From: Gammaproteobacteria bacterium
GTDB taxonomy: Bacteria > Pseudomonadota > Gammaproteobacteria > Xanthomonadales > Marinicellaceae
DNA: 14,001 nt
Assembly: GCA_030426705.1 (NCBI GenBank)
Contig: JAUHXW010000041.1
Location: 1-14,001 of the forward strand
Reading direction: 5' to 3'
Below are positions 1 through 6,590 of this stretch, piece after piece. Both the position numbers and the translations under genes were made by a program. The notes beneath the pieces were generated by a model. That model was not told where the DNA came from and did not search any database. It saw only the letters and a list, made by a program, of their open reading frames with translations. How positions within the stretch are numbered: the first letter of the stretch is position 1; every line of letters begins with the position of its first letter.

Positions 1-423
1 ATGGTAGACATGCTCAGACAAATTGTTGAGGCAGATATTCCTTTCAGATTTGAGGAGCGTAACAAAAGGGTTACTCAGCTGGAAAACATGTTAAACGCTT
101 CTAACGTGACCACCTCTGAAAAATACAGAAAAGTCACAGAGGCGTATCAGATTGAACTTGATTACGGTCGATCTGTGTCTACTTATCAAGCAGACATCGA
201 TGGTGGTGTAAAAGTGAACTTTTTACAAATTGGCCGCACGGCTTTGTTGTACCAAACTTTGGATGAAAAGCAGTCTGGTTGGTGGAACCCACAAAGCAAG
301 AGTTTTGAAGTGCTGCCTGATCAGTACAATTCATCTATCAAAGAAGGCATCAGAATTGCTGCCAAGCAAGCTGCACCTAATTTGGTAGGTTTGCCAATCT
401 TGTTTCAAGCTTCAGGAGAATAA
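1..423 (+). CDS. DUF3450 family periplasmic protein, C-terminal part
   Basis: This is the 3' part of a gene that begins left of the window; 140 residues are visible, whereas DUF3450 proteins are usually about 250. The first in-frame ATG is at base 1, but it aligns with the middle of the family, so it is very unlikely to be the true start. Family features visible are the 'DIPFRFEERNKRV' stretch near residues 13-25 and 'SEKYRKVTEAYQIELDYGR' near residues 39-57. The missing N-terminal half normally carries a signal peptide and a coiled coil. The molecular function of DUF3450 is unknown. These genes commonly sit directly before TonB2-type exbB genes, as here, so a periplasmic accessory role in TonB energy transduction is inferred. 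The end of the gene contains the Shine-Dalgarno sequence AGGAGA (414-419) of the next gene, three bases after the stop, suggesting tight co-translation. Confidence 0.85.
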   Translation: MVDMLRQIVEADIPFRFEERNKRVTQLENMLNASNVTTSEKYRKVTEAYQIELDYGRSVSTYQADIDGGVKVNFLQIGRTALLYQTLDEKQSGWWNPQSKSFEVLPDQYNSSIKEGIRIAAKQAAPNLVGLPILFQASGE

Positions 424-426
424 ACA

Positions 427-1794
427 ATGAAAAAACAAATCATCACTTTATTAGCCCTTGGCTTGATGGCGGTAACTTCCCAAGCGCAAGACATGTCATT
501 GGATGAACTTTTGAATGTGGTCAAAAGAGCTGCCACAGAAAGTTCACAAGCTAACCAAAAACGTGAAGCAGAATTCAAACGTCAAAGAGACCAACAAAGA
601 AACCTTTTGGCTCAAGCCAGAAATCAATTGGCTGCTTTGGAAAGAAGAACCGAAGAGTTGAAATTGGCTTTTGATGAAAACGAAAAAACCTTGGCTGATT
701 TGGAAACCACTTTGGCAGAAAGATCTGGTAACCTGGGTGAAATGGCTGGTACAGTTAAAGTATTGGCTGGTGACTTGAGAAGTGCCATTGAAGAGTCTAT
801 GACTTCTGCCGAGTTGGACAACAGCCGTTTGGACTTTTTGACCCAAGTGGCCTCTCAATCAAAATTACCTAATATTCAGGAATTGAGACGACTGTGGTTA
901 GAAGTGCAACGTGAAATCATTGAAGAAGGTAAAATTTCTCGTTTTACCACTGACATTCGTGATGAACGCGGTGAAATTGAGTCGGGTGTAACGGTAACTC
1001 GTGTAGGTACTTTTAATGCATTCGATTCAAACGGTAATTTCCTGGTTTGGAAATCGGCTGCTGATGCTGGTACTGGTACAGGTAATGGTGAGTTACAAAG
1101 ATTACAAAAACAACCAGCTGCACAATATGCCAGCATGGCCAGCAAGTTTGTTGGTTCATCACAAGGTACTTTGGCACAGGTGCCAGTTGACTACACACGT
1201 GGTACCATTTTGCAATTGGTGGTACAAACTCCAAGTATTCAAGACAAAATCAAACAAGGTGGCCCAGTGGGTTACGTGATTTTGGCATTGGGTGCCTTTG
1301 GTTTGATTATTGCCTTAATTAAATTCTTTATGTTGTTTGCTTCAGGCAGCAAGATTAAATCTCAACTTAAGAAGAAACAACCCAGTCAAAACAATGCCTT
1401 GGGTCGCATCATGTCTGTATATTCAGAGAACCCGGATGCGGATATTGAAACCATGGAGTTAAAACTGGATGAAGCCATTTTGCGTGAAACAGGACCGTTG
1501 GAGTCAGGTTTGTCATTCATTAAAGTGCTTTATGTGATTGCCCCGTTATTGGGTCTGTTAGGTACCGTTGTTGGTATGATTCAAACTTTCCAAATGATTA
1601 CCTTGATGGGTACTGGTGATCCTAAATCAATGGCTGGCGGTATTTCAATGGCTCTGGTTACTACGGTACTGGGTCTGGTTGTTGCCATTCCGTTGACTGT
1701 ATTGCACTCAGTGTTGCAGTCTATGGCACGTAAACAGACTCAAATTCTTGAGGAGCAGAGCGCTGGTATCGTTGCCAGTATGGCGGAGAAATAA
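427..1794 (+). CDS. TtpC-like ExbB/TolQ/MotA proton channel protein with periplasmic coiled coil
   Basis: A 455-residue inner-membrane protein. Residues 1-21 look like a cleavable signal peptide ending in SQAQ. Residues about 40-125 are rich in K, E, R, Q and L in coiled-coil spacing. A periplasmic domain runs to about 280, and the C-terminal part is a typical ExbB/TolQ channel domain. Transmembrane segments lie near 282-305, 363-388 (with LLGLLGTVVGMIQTF) and 405-428 (with AGGISMALVTTVLGLVVA). Classical ExbB is about 240 residues and has no such N-terminal extension. The layout matches TtpC of the Vibrio TonB2 system, which is needed for TonB2-dependent iron-siderophore uptake. A strong AGGAGA seven bases before the ATG supports the start. 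The next exbB begins two bases after the stop. The channel-family assignment is secure; the TtpC-like role is inferred from architecture and neighbours. Confidence 0.9.
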   Translation: MKKQIITLLALGLMAVTSQAQDMSLDELLNVVKRAATESSQANQKREAEFKRQRDQQRNLLAQARNQLAALERRTEELKLAFDENEKTLADLETTLAERSGNLGEMAGTVKVLAGDLRSAIEESMTSAELDNSRLDFLTQVASQSKLPNIQELRRLWLEVQREIIEEGKISRFTTDIRDERGEIESGVTVTRVGTFNAFDSNGNFLVWKSAADAGTGTGNGELQRLQKQPAAQYASMASKFVGSSQGTLAQVPVDYTRGTILQLVVQTPSIQDKIKQGGPVGYVILALGAFGLIIALIKFFMLFASGSKIKSQLKKKQPSQNNALGRIMSVYSENPDADIETMELKLDEAILRETGPLESGLSFIKVLYVIAPLLGLLGTVVGMIQTFQMITLMGTGDPKSMAGGISMALVTTVLGLVVAIPLTVLHSVLQSMARKQTQILEEQSAGIVASMAEK

Positions 1795-1796
1795 AT

Positions 1797-2321
1797 ATGT
1801 TTTGGCTCAAAGAGCGATGGTATGACATATTAACTTTTGTTGACATGGGTGGCCCTGTTTTATGGGCCATCATGTTGCTGTTATTTGTCATGTGGTTGAT
1901 GATTCTTGAGCGTTCGTGGTTTTATTTTGTGACTTACCCAAAATTGAGAAATAAAATTATTTCAGAATGGGAAAGTAGAGAAGACACCACAACCTGGTAT
2001 GCCAAGCGCATTAAAGAGGCCAAAGTTTCCGAAGCAAAAATTGAATTGCGAGCGGGTCTTGGTTTTCTGGAAGCGCTGGTAGCGATCAGTCCTCTATTCG
2101 GATTATTTGGAACGGTTTATGGCATGTTGCAAGTATTCGATATTATGGCTATAGCTGGTACCAGTAATGCCCGAGCCATGGCAGGTGGTGTTTCTAAAGC
2201 AACAATTCCAACAATGGCAGGTATGGTGGCCGCACTTTCCGGTGTGTTTTTTACCACTTACTTCAAACACAAAGCCATCGTGGAAACTGATAAATTAGAA
2301 GACCGCATGCAATCACAATAA
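1797..2321 (+). CDS. exbB: ExbB2, small proton channel subunit
   Basis: A 174-residue MotA/TolQ/ExbB family membrane protein, shorter than classical ExbB and typical of the ExbB2 type. Transmembrane segments are near residues 19-37, 93-113 (with SPLFGLFGTVYGMLQVF) and 138-156. The conserved 'ARAMAGGVSKA' loop is at about 125-135. With ExbD it forms the proton channel that powers TonB. It starts two bases after the preceding gene, with GGAGAA (1785-1790) as ribosome binding site inside that gene's end. Having a long and a short ExbB side by side is normal for TonB2 clusters and need not reflect a recent duplication. A 59-base gap with a palindrome separates it from exbD. Confidence 0.93.
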   Translation: MFWLKERWYDILTFVDMGGPVLWAIMLLLFVMWLMILERSWFYFVTYPKLRNKIISEWESREDTTTWYAKRIKEAKVSEAKIELRAGLGFLEALVAISPLFGLFGTVYGMLQVFDIMAIAGTSNARAMAGGVSKATIPTMAGMVAALSGVFFTTYFKHKAIVETDKLEDRMQSQ

Positions 2322-2330
2322 TAAATTTGA

Positions 2331-2353
2331 ACCAATGAGTGATTTTATTGGTC
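2331..2353. promoter_or_regulatory. Palindrome ACCAAT-N10-ATTGGT before exbD, possible operator or hairpin
   Basis: A perfect 6-base inverted repeat (2331-2336 and 2347-2352) with a 10-base spacer, in the only sizeable gap of an otherwise tightly packed operon. It ends 27 bases before the exbD start codon. No T-run follows, so it is not a typical terminator. A TGTAAT at 2361-2366 resembles a -10 box, but no convincing -35 box is in place. A similar palindrome occurs before dsbC. It could be a protein binding site, an mRNA hairpin affecting stability, or chance. Confidence 0.35.
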
Positions 2354-2380
2354 ATATTTATGTAATGAGAGAAAATTGAT

Positions 2381-2788
2381 ATGAAGAAAAGACATTTTCA
2401 TGAAGACGAAGCAGAAATCAACATCACGCCCATGTTGGACGTGGTATTTATTATGTTGATTTTCTTCATCGTAACAACTTCGTTTGTTAAAGAAACCGGT
2501 GTGGAAATTTCCAGACCATCAAGCTCACAAGCGAAACAAGTCAAAAAAGGTAACATTCTGGTGGCCATCAAAGAAGATGGTATGATCTGGATTAACAAAC
2601 AGGAAGTTGATTTGCGTGCGGTTCGTTCAAGGGTTGAAAAAATGCATGCAGAAAACCCAGAGGCCAGTGCCGTCATTATTGCTGATAGAGGTTCCAGAAC
2701 TGGTGATTTAGTAGAAGTGATGGATCAAATCAAATCCGCAGGTGTTGCCAGTATTTCTATTGCGGCAGAAAAAGGCCAGGGGTCATAA
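2381..2788 (+). CDS. exbD: ExbD2, proton channel/energy transduction subunit
   Basis: A 135-residue ExbD/TolR family protein: a short cytoplasmic N terminus, one transmembrane helix near residues 18-36, and a periplasmic domain. The motif 'INITPMLDVVFIMLIFF' holds Asp20, which matches the essential proton-carrying aspartate of the family (Asp25 in E. coli ExbD). The length fits the family. A GAGAGA at 2367-2372, eight bases before the ATG, is a modest ribosome binding site. It works with the ExbB proteins just upstream and the TonB encoded three bases downstream; the AGGGG at 2778-2782 inside its 3' end probably serves tonB. Confidence 0.95.
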   Translation: MKKRHFHEDEAEINITPMLDVVFIMLIFFIVTTSFVKETGVEISRPSSSQAKQVKKGNILVAIKEDGMIWINKQEVDLRAVRSRVEKMHAENPEASAVIIADRGSRTGDLVEVMDQIKSAGVASISIAAEKGQGS

Positions 2789-2791
2789 ATC

Positions 2792-3424
2792 ATGAGTTTG
2801 CCACGTTACATTCTTGTTGGTTTTTTGGCTGCAGTCATTACCGTGGTTTTGTACTTGGTTATGCATACTTTGGTAAGTCAAGCAGCTAAAAACCTGGGTA
2901 ATAATGATGATTTGCCTTCCATTGACTTTACCAAAGTCAAGTTGGAAGATGAAATCAGAGAGCGGTCAAGAAGAATTCCAAAAAAACCGCCACCACCTAA
3001 AGAGCCACCTCCACCACCTAAGATGAATGTTCAGCAAAATCAACAAGTTGTGAACAACATGCCTACGCCAAATATTCCAAACCTTGATTTGGGTGTTGGC
3101 GGTAATGGTCCATTTTTAGGCGCTGTAGGTCAGGTAAACATGACTGAGGAAGGTGGTGTGATTCCTATTGTAAGAATTGCGCCCACATATCCTCGTAAGG
3201 CATTGATGGCTAAAATTGAAGGTTGGGTAAAAGTCAAATTCACAATTACCCCTTCAGGTACAGTTTCAAATCCAGAAGTGGTTGATGCCAAGCCAAAACG
3301 TATTTTTGATCGTGAAGCCATTCGAGCCATTTTGAAATTTAAATTCAAACCCAAAGTGGTTAATGGTGTGGGTGTAGAACAAGTGGCTACCCAAACCATC
3401 GAATTTGAATTACCAGATCAGTAA
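2792..3424 (+). CDS. tonB: TonB2, energy transducer to outer-membrane receptors
   Basis: A 210-residue TonB family protein. It has an N-terminal membrane anchor near residues 6-28 and a short proline/lysine-rich stretch at 63-77 (IPKKPPPPKEPPPPPK). A linker rich in N and Q follows, then a C-terminal TonB domain from about 125 to 208 containing 'APTYPRKALMAKIEGWVKV' and 'FDREAIRAILKFKFKP'. The short proline spacer is typical of TonB2-type proteins, which are smaller than E. coli TonB (239 residues). It carries the force produced by ExbB/ExbD across the periplasm to TonB-dependent receptors; which substrate is transported cannot be told, because no receptor gene is in the window. Spacing of three bases from exbD and ten to the TPR gene indicates one operon. 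Confidence 0.93.
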   Translation: MSLPRYILVGFLAAVITVVLYLVMHTLVSQAAKNLGNNDDLPSIDFTKVKLEDEIRERSRRIPKKPPPPKEPPPPPKMNVQQNQQVVNNMPTPNIPNLDLGVGGNGPFLGAVGQVNMTEEGGVIPIVRIAPTYPRKALMAKIEGWVKVKFTITPSGTVSNPEVVDAKPKRIFDREAIRAILKFKFKPKVVNGVGVEQVATQTIEFELPDQ

Positions 3425-3425
3425 A

Positions 3426-3430
3426 GGTGA
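3426..3430 (+). promoter_or_regulatory. Ribosome binding site GGTGA deciding the TPR gene start
   Basis: AAAGGTGA directly follows the tonB stop codon and precedes ATG 3435 by four bases and in-frame ATG 3441 by ten. Both yield a signal peptide at the N terminus, whereas the earlier in-frame ATG at 3405 lies inside tonB and would put ten polar residues before the signal peptide. ATG 3435 was chosen; 3441 is equally possible. Confidence 0.5.
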
Positions 3431-3434
3431 TAGT

Positions 3435-4712
3435 ATGAAAATGAAAATCACAACATTGTTTGTCGCTCTGCTGTTTTCTGCCTTGGCAACTGCTGGTTCT
3501 TTGAAAACCGGTAATCCAATCAGAAAACCATCTGGCCAGGTTGGTTTGATGACAGAGCCACAACAAAAGAAAGTTACTCGTTTCAGTGAGATGATGGCAG
3601 ATGAAAAATATGCCGAAGCCAAAGCTGGATTAACAGCAATGGTGAATAAATCTGGCGTCAGCGGGTATGTAAAGGCTGTTGTTTTTCAATTGTTGGGACA
3701 TATAGAGTCCATGCAAGGTAACTATGTCTCTGCTGCGGCCAATTTCCAAAAATCAATTGAATTAGATGCCATGCCCAATACAACACATTTTCAAATGATG
3801 TTGCATCGTGCCCAGTTTCTAATGATTGATGGAAAGCATCAAGCTGGGTTAAAAGCGCTCGATGAATACATGTCTTTGGTAGATGAAATACCTGATTCTG
3901 CTTTTGCAGTTAAGGCCAATGCCCATGTACAGCTTGAACAATTCCGTGAGGCCAAAACAGCCATAAAACAAGCCATTCAATTAGCGGATCAGCCAAAAGA
4001 ATCATGGTACCAGTTGTTGTTGGCCATTCATTCTGAATTGTCAGAGTATCGTGAGATGGCCGATGTGTTGCGCATCTTAATTGGCATAGCGCCTAATAAA
4101 AAGGTTTATTGGATGCAATTACATTCAGTGCTGTTCACTTTGAAAAAAGACAAAGAGTCCCTGGCTGTTTGGGAAATGGCATACCGTAAAGGCTTGTTCG
4201 ATAAAGAAAGTGACTACATGCAGCTTTTTAAACTTTATTCGTACAATGACGTACCCTATAAAGCAGGTGACGTTTTACTGAAAGCCCTGGAAGCTGGTAA
4301 AGTTGAATCCAATTTCAAAAATTGGAAACAATTAGGCCAGGTTTGGTACGGTGCCAGAGAACTCAGAAAGTCTATGAAAGCTTATGAAGAGGCAAGTAAG
4401 TTTGCTACTGATGGTGACATGGATTTAACACGCTCATACCTCTATGTGGATCTTGAAGATTGGAGTAAAGCGGTTGAATCAATCAATTCTGCGTTGCAAA
4501 AAGGTGGCCTTGATGACAATAAAACCGGTAATGCCTGGTTGATGTTGGGTATGAGTTATGCCAGTTTGAAGAAATATTCACAGGCCAGAAACGCATTCAA
4601 CAAAGCATTGAAGTACCAAAAATCAAGGAGCAATGCTGAGCAATGGTTGTCTCACTTGACAACCCTTGAGAAAAAAGCCGAAGCGGCAGCTCAGGACACT
4701 GCTGCTGAATAA
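3435..4712 (+). CDS. Secreted TPR-repeat protein of the TonB2 operon
   Basis: A 425-residue protein with a clear N-terminal signal peptide (MKMKITTLFVALLFSALATA), so it is probably periplasmic. The rest is largely helical with several TPR-like repeats: one near residues 80-112 ('LLGHIESMQGNYVSAAANF'), degenerate ones through the middle, and a clear final one near 366-396 ('LMLGMSYASLKKYSQARNAF'). The tail is rich in A and E. TPR proteins commonly follow tonB in TonB2 clusters and are thought to be accessory periplasmic factors; no catalytic motif is visible. The role here is inferred from operon position only. The gene ends in TAA immediately followed by the xerD ATG. Confidence 0.85.
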   Translation: MKMKITTLFVALLFSALATAGSLKTGNPIRKPSGQVGLMTEPQQKKVTRFSEMMADEKYAEAKAGLTAMVNKSGVSGYVKAVVFQLLGHIESMQGNYVSAAANFQKSIELDAMPNTTHFQMMLHRAQFLMIDGKHQAGLKALDEYMSLVDEIPDSAFAVKANAHVQLEQFREAKTAIKQAIQLADQPKESWYQLLLAIHSELSEYREMADVLRILIGIAPNKKVYWMQLHSVLFTLKKDKESLAVWEMAYRKGLFDKESDYMQLFKLYSYNDVPYKAGDVLLKALEAGKVESNFKNWKQLGQVWYGARELRKSMKAYEEASKFATDGDMDLTRSYLYVDLEDWSKAVESINSALQKGGLDDNKTGNAWLMLGMSYASLKKYSQARNAFNKALKYQKSRSNAEQWLSHLTTLEKKAEAAAQDTAAE

Positions 4713-5594
4713 ATGGATGACGTTGATCTGTTAGATCAATTTTTATCCTATCTACGACTGGAAAAAGGACTTTCCAGTCATTCAATCAAAGCATATAACA
4801 CAGACATCAATCAATTTCTGAAATTCGCAGAAACCCTTGGTCTATCACAGGTAAATGTTCAACTTGCTAACAGGTATATCCATTCACTTACAGATTCCGG
4901 TTTAAACACCAAATCTATTGCCAGGAAAATTTCTGCTTTACGCCATTTTTTTTTATATCTACAAAAATCCAAAGTTCTTGCAAAGAACCCTTTTTTAGCA
5001 ACGTCCTTACCCAAAACAACACGCTCAATTCCTAAACCCTTATCGGAACAACAAGTTGAATTGTTGCTTAAGCAACCCGATGAAACTAACCCGCTTGGCT
5101 TGCGTGATAGAACCATGTTGGAGCTGATGTACGCCACGGGAATGAGGGTCTCTGAATTGGTTGGTCTCAAATTCAACCAAATCAATTTAAATCAAGGAGT
5201 TGTCAGAATACTTGGCAAAGGTGGCAAGGAGCGATTGATTCCAATGGGTGAGGTTGCTGTAGATTGGTTGACTGTTTTCTTGTCTACCAACAGGCAAAAA
5301 ATTCAACAATCGAATAATGCGTACCTTTTTACCAGCCAAAAAGGGAGCGTTATAACCCGGCAGGCTTTTTGGTACCGGATCAAGAAATATGCCAAAGAGG
5401 CCCATATTTATCCTTTACCCTCTCCGCATGTTTTACGACATTCATTTGCCACCCACTTGTTGAACCATTCTGCTGATTTAAGGGTGGTACAACTATTACT
5501 CGGACACAGCGATCTTTCCACAACACAAATATATACCCTGGTAGCCAAAGAAAAACTGAAACAATTACACACCAAACATCACCCGCGTGGATAA
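4713..5594 (+). CDS. xerD: Site-specific tyrosine recombinase XerD
   Basis: A 293-residue recombinase (E. coli XerD has 298). It has an N-terminal SAM-like DNA-binding domain (about 1-90) and a C-terminal catalytic domain. The expected catalytic residues are all present: Arg145 (ATGMRVSEL), Lys169 (GKGGKER), His239 and Arg242 (SPHVLRHSFATHLLNH), His265 (LLGHSDLSTTQ) and Tyr274. The ending 'KHHPRG' and 'NHSADLRVVQLLLGHSDLS' favour XerD over XerC, and dsbC downstream agrees with the gammaproteobacterial xerD-dsbC order. With XerC it resolves chromosome dimers at dif under FtsK control. Oddities: Leu276 replaces the near-invariant His two residues after the catalytic Tyr; the ATG abuts the upstream stop (TAAATG) with no good Shine-Dalgarno, suggesting translational coupling; and a run of nine T lies at 4946-4954. 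Confidence 0.95.
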   Translation: MDDVDLLDQFLSYLRLEKGLSSHSIKAYNTDINQFLKFAETLGLSQVNVQLANRYIHSLTDSGLNTKSIARKISALRHFFLYLQKSKVLAKNPFLATSLPKTTRSIPKPLSEQQVELLLKQPDETNPLGLRDRTMLELMYATGMRVSELVGLKFNQINLNQGVVRILGKGGKERLIPMGEVAVDWLTVFLSTNRQKIQQSNNAYLFTSQKGSVITRQAFWYRIKKYAKEAHIYPLPSPHVLRHSFATHLLNHSADLRVVQLLLGHSDLSTTQIYTLVAKEKLKQLHTKHHPRG

Positions 5595-5617
5595 AATTTG
5601 ATATTTTTGTCAAATTT
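5594..5617. repeat. AT-rich inverted repeat at the xerD end
   Basis: An 8-base perfect inverted repeat, AAATTTGA (5594-5601) and TCAAATTT (5610-5617), with an 8-base loop, beginning on the last base of the xerD stop codon. The stem is weak (one G-C pair) and no T-run follows, so it is at best a poor terminator or an mRNA 3'-end hairpin. Confidence 0.3.
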
Positions 5618-5664
5618 AATGGATAAAAATTCAGCGATGATTAGAATGTTTGCATTATTTTACA

Positions 5665-5698
5665 GAACCAATTGAATTATAATTGGTCTTATTGACCA
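5665..5698. promoter_or_regulatory. Nested palindromes before dsbC overlapping a TATAAT box
   Basis: ACCAATT (5667-5673) and AATTGGT (5681-5687) form a perfect 7-base inverted repeat with a 7-base spacer. The right arm also pairs with a further half-site: TGGTC (5684-5688), five bases, GACCA (5694-5698). A consensus TATAAT lies at 5678-5683 inside the first palindrome, but the best -35-like hexamer, TTTACA at 5659-5664, is only 13 bases away, too close for a normal sigma-70 promoter. The element ends about 20 bases before the dsbC ATG. It could be an operator or a leader hairpin; its similarity to the palindrome before exbD makes chance somewhat less likely. Confidence 0.4.
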
Positions 5699-5717
5699 TA
5701 TTAGAGAAGGAAACCCC

Positions 5718-6452
5718 ATGAAATTTTATATTTTTTTAGTGTCAGTGGCTTTCATGCAACTGGCCACAGCAGCTGATGACAAAGAGATCTTTGCCGAGTC
5801 GTTAAAAAAATTAAGCAACTCAGAAATTGAAATTGTTGAAGTTAATGCCACGCCCATTTCTGGCATTAAGGAGCTGGTAATTGATGCAGGACGCGGTAGT
5901 GAAATCATCTATATGAGCTCTGACGGTAAATACATCGTGAATGGTTCCATTGTTGATTTAGCAACAAGAACAAACTTAACAGATCAGAAAAAATCTGTGA
6001 TAAGAAAAGACATGATGGCCAATATAGGTAAATCACAACGCATAGACTTTTTTCCCGAAGGCAAGGAAATGGAACATCATATAACAGTGTTTACTGACAT
6101 TGATTGTGGTTATTGTCGTAAATTACATGCGCAAATGAGTGAATACAATGATTTGGGAATTGGCATTTCATATTTGTTTTTCCCCAGAGCTGGCTTGCAA
6201 TCAGGTTCATTCGATAAGGCTGTGAATGTTTGGTGTGCGGCTGACCAGCAAAAAGCCATGACTTTAGCCAAAGCGGGTGAACCCGTTGAGGCAAAATCCT
6301 GTGACAATCCCATCGAACAACATTACAAGGCCGGTGTCAGTTCTGGTGTTTCAGGCACACCCGCTTTGGTTTTGGATGACGGCACATTGATGCCAGGTTA
6401 TTTACCGCCTGAACAATTGAAACAGCGCCTGGACTTGATCAGCGGAAAATAA
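5718..6452 (+). CDS. dsbC: DsbC-like thiol:disulfide isomerase
   Basis: A 244-residue protein with a signal peptide (cleavage near residue 19, after LATAA) that places it in the periplasm. The N-terminal dimerization domain spans about 20-80 and the thioredoxin-fold domain about 115-244. The active site is Cys130-Gly-Tyr-Cys133 in 'FTDIDCGYCRKLH', and the cis-proline loop is Thr214-Pro215 (GVSGTPALV). Cys173 and Cys195 correspond to the second, structural disulfide of E. coli DsbC. As a dimer it reshuffles wrong disulfides and is kept reduced by DsbD. AAGGA (5707-5711), six bases before the ATG, is a good ribosome binding site. It follows xerD as in E. coli (xerD-dsbC-recJ), but here a terminator and purL follow instead of recJ. 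The fold and motif make the assignment firm. Confidence 0.94.
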   Translation: MKFYIFLVSVAFMQLATAADDKEIFAESLKKLSNSEIEIVEVNATPISGIKELVIDAGRGSEIIYMSSDGKYIVNGSIVDLATRTNLTDQKKSVIRKDMMANIGKSQRIDFFPEGKEMEHHITVFTDIDCGYCRKLHAQMSEYNDLGIGISYLFFPRAGLQSGSFDKAVNVWCAADQQKAMTLAKAGEPVEAKSCDNPIEQHYKAGVSSGVSGTPALVLDDGTLMPGYLPPEQLKQRLDLISGK

Positions 6453-6472
6453 CCATAAGCAACAACATGTAT

Positions 6473-6500
6473 AAAAAGCCGATCTTAGTCGGCTTTTTTT
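6473..6500 (+). terminator. Intrinsic terminator after dsbC
   Basis: A perfect 10-base stem, AAAAAGCCGA (6473-6482) and TCGGCTTTTT (6489-6498), with a 6-base loop and a T-run from 6494 to 6500. The A-run on the left arm would also let it act on the opposite strand. It closes the dsbC transcript 20 bases after the stop and means purL needs its own promoter. Confidence 0.92.
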
Positions 6501-6590
6501 GCTTTTGGGTGACTGGAAAAACACTTGCTGAACAAGCTATATCAGTTCACTTCATGTAAAATACCCTCTTTTTTGAAACCGCCACATCGC
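6501..6590 (+). promoter_or_regulatory. Probable purL promoter and leader region
   Basis: Because a strong terminator ends at 6500, a purL promoter should lie here. TAAAAT at 6557-6562 is a plausible -10 box, but no good -35 hexamer is found 16-18 bases before it (TTGCTG at 6525-6530 is too far). A weak dyad TGAAC-N11-GTTCA lies near 6529-6549. No PurR-like box of the E. coli type is visible and no good Shine-Dalgarno precedes ATG 6591. The region assignment rests on position more than motif. Confidence 0.35.

Noticed and set aside
1..423. Treating the ATG at base 1 as the start of a complete 140-residue protein
   Set aside because: The sequence matches the C-terminal half of DUF3450, so the real start is left of the window.
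427..2321. Recent duplication of exbB
   Set aside because: The two ExbB proteins differ in length, domain layout and most residues outside the channel motifs. Paired long and short ExbB genes are standard in TonB2 clusters.
3405..3434. Earlier ATG for the TPR gene inside tonB
   Set aside because: It would put ten polar residues before a clean signal peptide and overlap tonB by 20 bases; ATG 3435 has a ribosome binding site just after the tonB stop.
5594..5617. Intrinsic terminator after xerD
   Set aside because: The stem is almost all A-T and lacks a following T-run, so it was listed only as an inverted repeat.
5659..5683. Sigma-70 promoter TTTACA/TATAAT before dsbC
   Set aside because: The spacer is only 13 bases instead of 16-18. 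The TATAAT is recorded as part of the palindrome instead of as a called promoter.
6525..6590. In-frame upstream extension of purL from a TTG codon, adding 22 residues
   Set aside because: The extra residues do not resemble PurL N termini, and the region probably carries the promoter after the terminator. ATG 6591 gives a protein of normal length and start.
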